Assembly: GCA_013365325.1 (NCBI GenBank)
Contig: JABVXV010000117.1
Coordinates: forward strand, 62,001 to 126,000
DNA: 64,000 nucleotides
DNA from: Dipetalonema caudispina
Lineage: Eukaryota; Nematoda; Chromadorea; Rhabditida; Onchocercidae
Direction: 5' to 3'
The notes under the pieces are model-generated. The model had not been told where the DNA came from. It was given only the letters and a program-made list of their open reading frames with translations, and did not search any database. Of this stretch, positions 57,792-64,000 are shown one piece after another. The position numbers were made by a program, and so were the translations under genes. Numbering within the stretch: the stretch's first letter is position 1; the number at the start of each line of letters is the position of its first letter.

Positions 57792-59492
57792 TTGCTTAAA
57801 TTTATTCACTACATAAGCTTAGAAGTTCTTATGATGAGAAGTTGCTTGTAATGAATTTTGTTCAGTCCCTGCACGATTTCTTTGTCAAAAAGTGGAAATA
57901 TTCCGAGTTTTAAAGCTAAAATCTCGAAGAATCCCAAGGTTTTGAATTTTTTTCCACAACGGGATACTAACGGTTAGAAGAATCGAAAAAAATAATCCCT
58001 GTTAATTCGAAACAACGTAATATTACTAAACCGTAAAAAGCTATGCTCTTAAGTCCTCTGATAGATTATAAGCTATATCTCAAACAATTATAACTGCGTA
58101 CAATTTCTTTGTAATTTAAAATGTTGAAAAAATTTGCTGAAACAATCAGAAATAAAAATGTTGCGCACACTATTTGCATCAAAACTATTTCACATTTGAA
58201 GCTGCAAGTTCGTGACTAACTTCACGGCGTTAAAAAATAACTCACACTAATCTTCGAATGTCCCGTCAATTAGCACATGTAATCATCATTGATTACAACT
58301 ATACTATCACGTAATACGTTGTTGACATATAACATTCCCTTTCGCACTTCTGAACATTTCAAACTTATGAGCAATTCTAACTAAATGAACTTTCGTATAC
58401 ACTTCAATCTATGGACGATCAATCTTATATTTTTCTACTTTTCGCGCAGTTATCATCCAGTTTGTGTCATTGCTAATGCCCAAAAATGGAATCAACAGGA
58501 TGAATGCCTAATTCTTCGTTATTGCAACTGACCATATGTCACACTTGACCTCGACCTCTGTAACCCCATTAACGCCTCATATGTTCTAACTGATAATACA
58601 GAGGAACGGATGCGTCTTGCAGGGATTATGTGAAGTATGTTACAGCACAATTTCATTTGGAATGTTGTAGTGGTTGATTGAAGTGGCACTTTGAAGTGTA
58701 AGAGAAGTGTGTGTGTATATGTGTGTATGTGTGTGTATGTGTGTGTGTATATGTGTAATGGATTGTTTTTTAAGTCTTCATTTGTTTTGAGTGAATTTTC
58801 GATTAGTTTTAATATGTATATTTAATCAGTTTATCTGCTTAAATATTTACATTTAAGGAGAGAAAGGGTTATAAGCTCGAGTATTTCGCTATAACGTCGA
58901 AAGACTTTAGTTTTTATTGAAATTCACTCTTGTTCCACAAGATTACAGTTCGTTGATTCTACCCTTTATCTTTAAGGGTAGATATCATCGAATTTTGGCG
59001 AACATCTAAACTTTACAGTTGGATGCGTCTTGTGCACGAACGCGGTAAGTTTCCATATGTTTTTATTTTAATTGGAATTTCACATTGTTCAGAAAACTCC
59101 ACAATTAGACATCGCTATATTGGAAATGAATAAAATCATTTACAAAAGTCCGTTCAAGATATATAATAACATATGGGAGTTATTTTCGAGTTAAGCAGTC
59201 AGGAATGTCCGGATGGAGGCTTGTGGCACTAGGACTGAATGAATTGTCATGAATTAAGTAATTTAAATCAAATATGATGTAGGAAGATATTATGACTTAT
59301 TCTGAAATTAGCTCTTTCATCATTCATGGAATGTTTGAAGTTAACTGTAAACAGGGTAAATTTGCAGTAATTTTTCCAACATTTTAGAATTGAATTTCAT
59401 TTTCCAGATTCGGGATTAATTTAAGTACTGAATTCGTCAGCAGATTACTTATTGATTGTTGTCTTTCCTTTCCATAAATTTAATTTGTTTAG
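57792..59492. other. Intergenic interval before rheb-1
   Basis: No coding exon was recognised. A (TG)n tract with TATG interruptions is at about 58707-58757. TTTGTTTAG ends at 59492, 45 nt before the rheb-1 ATG, and is a candidate 5' acceptor for that gene. Confidence 0.5.
58707..58757. repeat. (TG)n microsatellite
   Basis: About 50 bp of TG repeats interrupted by TA and TATG units. Confidence 0.85.
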
Positions 59493-59537
59493 ATAAATCA
59501 TTTTCTACAAGAGAGAATTTTTGGAAAACGATAGCAA

Positions 59538-61153
59538 ATGGCGAATGCTATTCAACGGAAAATTGCTGTGATGGGTTATCCGTGTGTCGGTTAGTTAATC
59601 TTATCTGTTTTTTAGATATTTTTAATGGTAAAGGTGAACAAATGAGTGATGAAAGGAACCTTCTGGATACAGGATGTGGATTTCATCTACTTGGAATAAA
59701 AAAATGCGTAAAGAATGGAATAAATTTACCATCATTATCAGTTTTTATTCAATGAAAATAATCAGCACTCATTATGCTATCATTCCAAGATAGTGAGAAA
59801 AAAGCAGTATGTGAGATATTTAGCTAGTGATTTTAAAAAGTTGAGATTAAACCAGAACATGCTCAAAATATTTTTTATTTTGTTTGTAGGAAAATCTTCT
59901 ATCACATTACGATTTGTGTATGGTAATTTTCCGGACGCATATGACACAACCATTGAGGATATCTATACGAAACCATATAAATTTAATGGAAAACAGTTTG
60001 CTTTGCAAATAACTGATACTGCGGGACAGGTAAGCCTCTGTTATGCCATCATCGGGTATTCCTGTGAAATTAATTGCCTTGACTTTAAAATGGTGAGAAT
60101 TTCAAACTATCTAAGTTTGGAATAGATTTTTTGATTTCTTTCAGCAAGAATTCTCATTGTTTCCACGTAGCTGTGCAATAGATATTGATGGATATATTCT
60201 GGTTTATGCGATTGATGATCGAAAGTCGTGAGTTAACAAGAGTTTCTGCTTCATGGGTATTACTGACAGTTACTGTCAACAGCAGTCGTGCTGTTTTATT
60301 GATAGAATACTCTGTTTTACCTGTGAGCATTATTGCTGTTATTTTACAGATTCGAAATTGTTCAGTCGATTTATGATAAAATAATGGAAAACCTCGGGGA
60401 CAAAAAGTGAGTGATGGAATTTTCTGGAATTTGATTATTAAACTTTCTGAAGACATTTCTTGCTAAAGTTTTGGCTTCAGAAAATATTGAACTTTAATTT
60501 TTAGCATACCAATTGTGGTTGTGGGAAATAAACTGGATCTGCACTTTAATGCGCGTCACGTTTCAACAGAGGAGGGACGGCAGTTAGCCATTTCTTGGAA
60601 TGCTGCTTTTCTGGAAACATCAGCAAAAGATAATACAGTAGGTCACCGCACATTTCATTTTGAATGTATTTCCTTCCAGAATATTTTACAAAACTTTGTT
60701 TGCCACCTCCTAAATGTAGATGATGAAATGTGGAGAATCCTTGGATTAACGGGATGAATATTCGCCAGATGTAAGATTACTAGATTTGAAGCAGTGTGGC
60801 ACGATACAGACGCTCTCGTTGTTACTGTGCAACACCTGGACGTTTGAGTTGTGCGGGAAGAAAGCTAAACATTTATAAGTAATGGATTTCTTATGAATAT
60901 TTAAAAAACAAATCAAGCAATCATCATATTACAACTCGGTAGTTCCTGAACTAAAAAATGAACAAACTGATTCAATTGAGGCATAACTAAAAATTACTGG
61001 AAACAAAACTTTAACGAGCTGCTCCACTACCCATTTACTAATTTCGGATGATTTTTGCAGTCTGTGGAACAGATCTTTGATTGTTTGCTGCGTGAAATTG
61101 AAATTGCCAATGGGAATATGAAGCGAAACCAGAATGGTTGTGCACTTTCTTGA
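59538..61153 (+). CDS. rheb-1: Rheb GTPase, 6 exons, 185 aa
   Basis: Small Ras-like GTPase that activates TORC1 on lysosomal membranes when GTP-bound. Exons: 59538-59589, 59890-60029, 60145-60227, 60350-60406, 60505-60637, 61061-61153; phases close and the length equals human RHEB (184 aa). P-loop GYPCVGKSS is assembled across intron 1, switch I is [11 protein letters not shown], switch II is [12 protein letters not shown], and then [12 protein letters not shown], the guanine-specificity motif GNKLDLH, and [13 protein letters not shown]. The C-terminus is CALS, a CaaX box predicted to be farnesylated. Pro15 replaces the Arg15 of human Rheb at the Ras Gly12 position. An AATAAA overlaps the first bases after the stop (about 61157). 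The alternative start at 59573 would delete the P-loop region, so 59538 is preferred. Confidence 0.95.
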
Positions 61154-63942
61154 AATTAATAAAACAGAGCAGCTTCTGTGCTAAAATGAGAAAGCTCCAT
61201 TTTAACGCTGCCAAAAATCAATTTTACGCTCATTTGTAAATTATTGTAAATATAAGTTTTGTCATATTCCCTATTTTAATCTGTTTTCTTCATAAATTTA
61301 ATTATTTGAGAAGTTCTGTGAAATTTTAAATTTAATGACTCTGATTCGACGGTCTAGTCGATGCCATTGTGTACATTACGCTCAAAGTGCATTAAAGGAA
61401 TATATTAAGTAATTTGCTGATACAAGTAACGATTTCGTGTTTTTTTCACTTCAATATGTTTGTCTTATGTATGTTTATCTCTTCACTTCGTTTTTCGTCG
61501 AAAATTATAGAGTTTTTTATTACTGTCCTAAATAGCATCTGGACAAAAACGTGATACCGTGTCAGAAAACTGGAGATAATTTTTTGTTTCATTGAGGTTT
61601 CGAACTTATGTTCTTTAATTTTTTTTAGTAAGCATGCTTTGCCATGGCACTTTAGTTATATTATCCTTATACAGGGCTTTAAATGTTCCACTCTTCTGCT
61701 CTGGAAGCGCTAATATTTTTTTGAACAGAATAACATGCATGAAATTGCACCACATTAGTTGGCACGGAGAAATGATCGTTTCATTCCACACCTATAGGAC
61801 GGTTCATTATGCTGCTGTTCGTTATGATTTTTCTACTTTTTAAATTAAGTGAACGAATAACGAATTACTTAAATGAAAGTTTCCGCACACGCCTCCCTTC
61901 TAGCACTTTTGAAACCGTAGATAGCTCACCACAATTACTTTCTTTAAGTCCTTCCACATGTTCTCCTTCTTGTTTTGTGGATTAGAAATATTTTTCATGT
62001 ATTATTATCGCTAACTTGCATGGAGTGTTATTTTCGAAATTTGTTCACTTTCGCAGGATTTTTATTATAATGGAGCTTGTGATCATTGTAAGGCCACTCA
62101 GTTGGCGCTTTTATTTCATTTTTTTTTTCTTTTTTTTTATTACTTTTCCATTATTCCCTGCGTTTTTTATCCTTTCCGTGTATTACGAACAGGTTTCTCA
62201 TTATTTATATGAATTTCACTGCGATATGTTTAATGGTCCGCTTTTTCGATAACCGTCAGATTTTGCAGATTTTCATAAGCTTATTTCGAAAGTATGCTTA
62301 TAGTTTAGTATTCTCATAAGTATATGTAAAATTTAAATTTCGTATTCTTTTGCTTTTCAGTATGACTTTGGTATTTTTGATTTCTCTACCCGAATGGAAA
62401 GTGAGGGATTTTGCAAAAATTACTTTTTTCGTGTGAGTTGGAGTGTTAATTGGCTTGAGGGAAGGTGCTGCAGTAACTAGCAGTCTTAAAATAAGTCCAA
62501 TTTTCGCTCTGGGACATTGTTTCCCGGAAGCATTTGTCATTCTTTTTGGACTTATCTTAGTTTATTTCATGATATTTATAATTTTAACTTATGATTTTAT
62601 TGACTGAAAGGTAAATTTCGAAGCATTCTGTGTGCCAGTGTGATGGCTTATCGGGAGCGATCCGGCCGGTGTTCAGTATTTTGTTGTTTTTTTGTATATT
62701 CTATAAAATTCCGTGTTTCCCTAGCCTGAGTGTTTGTTTTGTTGCGTATTGCTCGTTATTTCTTCTTTAGTTCAGGCTTTTATTGAGTTTCGCTAGTTAT
62801 TTCATCACTTGTAAATTGCTCATTTTTCCCACTGAATCCACTCTGCGATACCAATGATGAGATAGAAGAGAGGAGTGGAAGTTCTGTTGAGTTGTAATTA
62901 TTTGAAACTTGGAAACACTTTAAATTGAAAAAGCGTAAATAGAAATTTTGGATATGTAGGGATCAGATCCGTCAACAAGAAATGATTTCCTGAAAAGGAG
63001 AGGAGAATGAGGCGGGAAAGGCGGGAATTCCTCGTAGGAATCGATAAAGAAGAGGGAAGTGGAAGTGTAAGATTTTTATTTCTGAGAATGTTTCGTATTA
63101 AAATGACGTAAAAATGATTTTAATTCCCAAAGAAAGCATTACTGTTTTCATTGCAATTTCTATAATTGAATTCGTTTATGTTTGTCTATTTTTTTTTTCT
63201 TTTTCATTTCAGTTGGTATTGTTTGGGATGAGGATTGAAAATTATTTATTGACTTGGTTATGCCATCCTTCTTTCTCTCATATAGACAATGAAATTGTCG
63301 AATTGTATCATCATTGCGTGAGATTGAATGGAGAAGTTTTACCTCTATATATTACACCCATCCCATGGATGTAATCCGTCATAAAACCATTCTATTTTAC
63401 ATTGAAGACGAAGTTTTTCATTGCCTATTGTGTTTTTATCTCAAATGGAACCCCAAAAAAAATCCTAATCCCGAAGTGCTGCTGATCGTTACATGTTACG
63501 GGATCAGCATGTTTGTTGTTTGCTGTCCATAATGAATAAATAATTCCAAAGAGATTTATTCATTGCTGAAATAAATATCAGTTATGTGAGCACTTTGTAC
63601 TTTTTTCTTAAACTATATTATAACCTTCCATTGCTTAACAATGGTGGTTTTCAGAAAGTAAAGGAGTTCTATGGCTAGATCATCCCATTTGAGCCAGACT
63701 ATGTTTTTAAATATATATTGTTTGGTGATTTGAAGTCTTAACACTTTGGATACTATTACACAAAATAAGGTGGGTTGTGAAAACTTACTCTAACGCCCAA
63801 GTTTGCTGATAATTAATCAGCTTCCAAGTCTTCTTTATATTTCTTATTAGAAAACAATTCTCAAGAAACCTGTTCACAATCAAACACCGGGGAATATCTG
63901 TTGGAATTCGGTTGTTTACATCGTGTTGAAGGAAGAAAAGAC
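61154..63942. other. Gene-poor interval between rheb-1 and tRNA-Phe
   Basis: T-rich sequence with no recognised coding family. ORFs at 61634-61843, 62016-62252 and 63114-63374 (+) are short, hydrophobic or featureless. Confidence 0.45.
63935..63941 (-). terminator. Pol III T-run after tRNA-Phe
   Basis: GTCTTTTC on the minus strand lies directly after the mature tRNA 3' end. Confidence 0.6.
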
Positions 63943-64000
63943 TGCCACGAGCCGGGATCGAACCGGCGACCTTTAGATCTTCAGTCTAACGCTCTCCCGA
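63943..64000 (-). tRNA. tRNA-Phe (anticodon GAA), truncated by the window end
   Basis: The minus strand reads the end of the D arm (GGGAGAGC), the anticodon arm TTAGACTGAAGATCTAA with anticodon GAA, the variable loop AGGTC, the T arm GCCGGTTCGATCCCGGC and the acceptor 3' strand ending CGTGGCA. About 15 nt of the 5' end lie beyond the window. A short T run follows the 3' end (GTCTTTTC), as expected for a Pol III terminator. Confidence 0.92.

Overview
The window looks like a stretch of nematode nuclear genome, probably a clade III (spirurid/filarial-type) worm. It is AT-rich, its genes have many exons separated by GT-AG introns with TTTCAG-like acceptors, and a short polypyrimidine/AG acceptor often sits just before the start codon, as expected for spliced-leader trans-splicing. 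The proteins match UNC-51, ABI-1, RSKS-1 and RHEB-1 best. I saw no bacterial operons, phage genes or CRISPR arrays. The taxonomic placement is inference; the gene calls rest on hand translation of exons with phase checking.

Layout. Minus strand: unc-51/ATG1 kinase (121-6974), a gene-poor gap, the Abl-interactor abi-1 (11520-14230), a fukutin/LicD-type type II membrane protein (about 16531-18770), a 9-kb gene-poor stretch with a large foldback repeat (20106-21258), and a methionine-R-sulfoxide reductase (27550-28216, first exon unresolved). Then a plus-strand RSRC2-type Arg/Ser-rich protein (29344-31367) converges on a minus-strand MOSPD2-type CRAL-TRIO + MSP + tail-anchor protein (31947-37774). 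After another 5-kb gap come three plus-strand genes: p70 S6 kinase rsks-1 (43245-47604, alternative end 48079), a 17-beta-hydroxysteroid/3-ketoacyl-CoA type short-chain dehydrogenase (54331-57791), and the GTPase rheb-1 (59538-61153). The window ends inside a minus-strand tRNA-Phe(GAA).

How the genes relate. Three belong to TOR signalling: Rheb activates TORC1, S6K is its classic substrate, and UNC-51/ATG1 is the autophagy kinase that TORC1 restrains. The others are housekeeping or membrane-contact functions: WAVE-complex actin control (ABI-1), glycan phosphotransfer (fukutin-like), protein repair (MsrB), RNA processing (RSRC2), ER contact sites/FFAT binding (MOSPD2) and lipid/sterol reduction (SDR).

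The most notable observations are (i) a 36-nt in-frame cassette exon in rsks-1 whose skipping recreates a TOS motif (FDIEL) and whose inclusion destroys it, (ii) a GC-AG intron in the same kinase, (iii) a proline in the Rheb P-loop at the position of human Arg15, and (iv) a roughly 1.15-kb foldback element with arms of about 500 bp.
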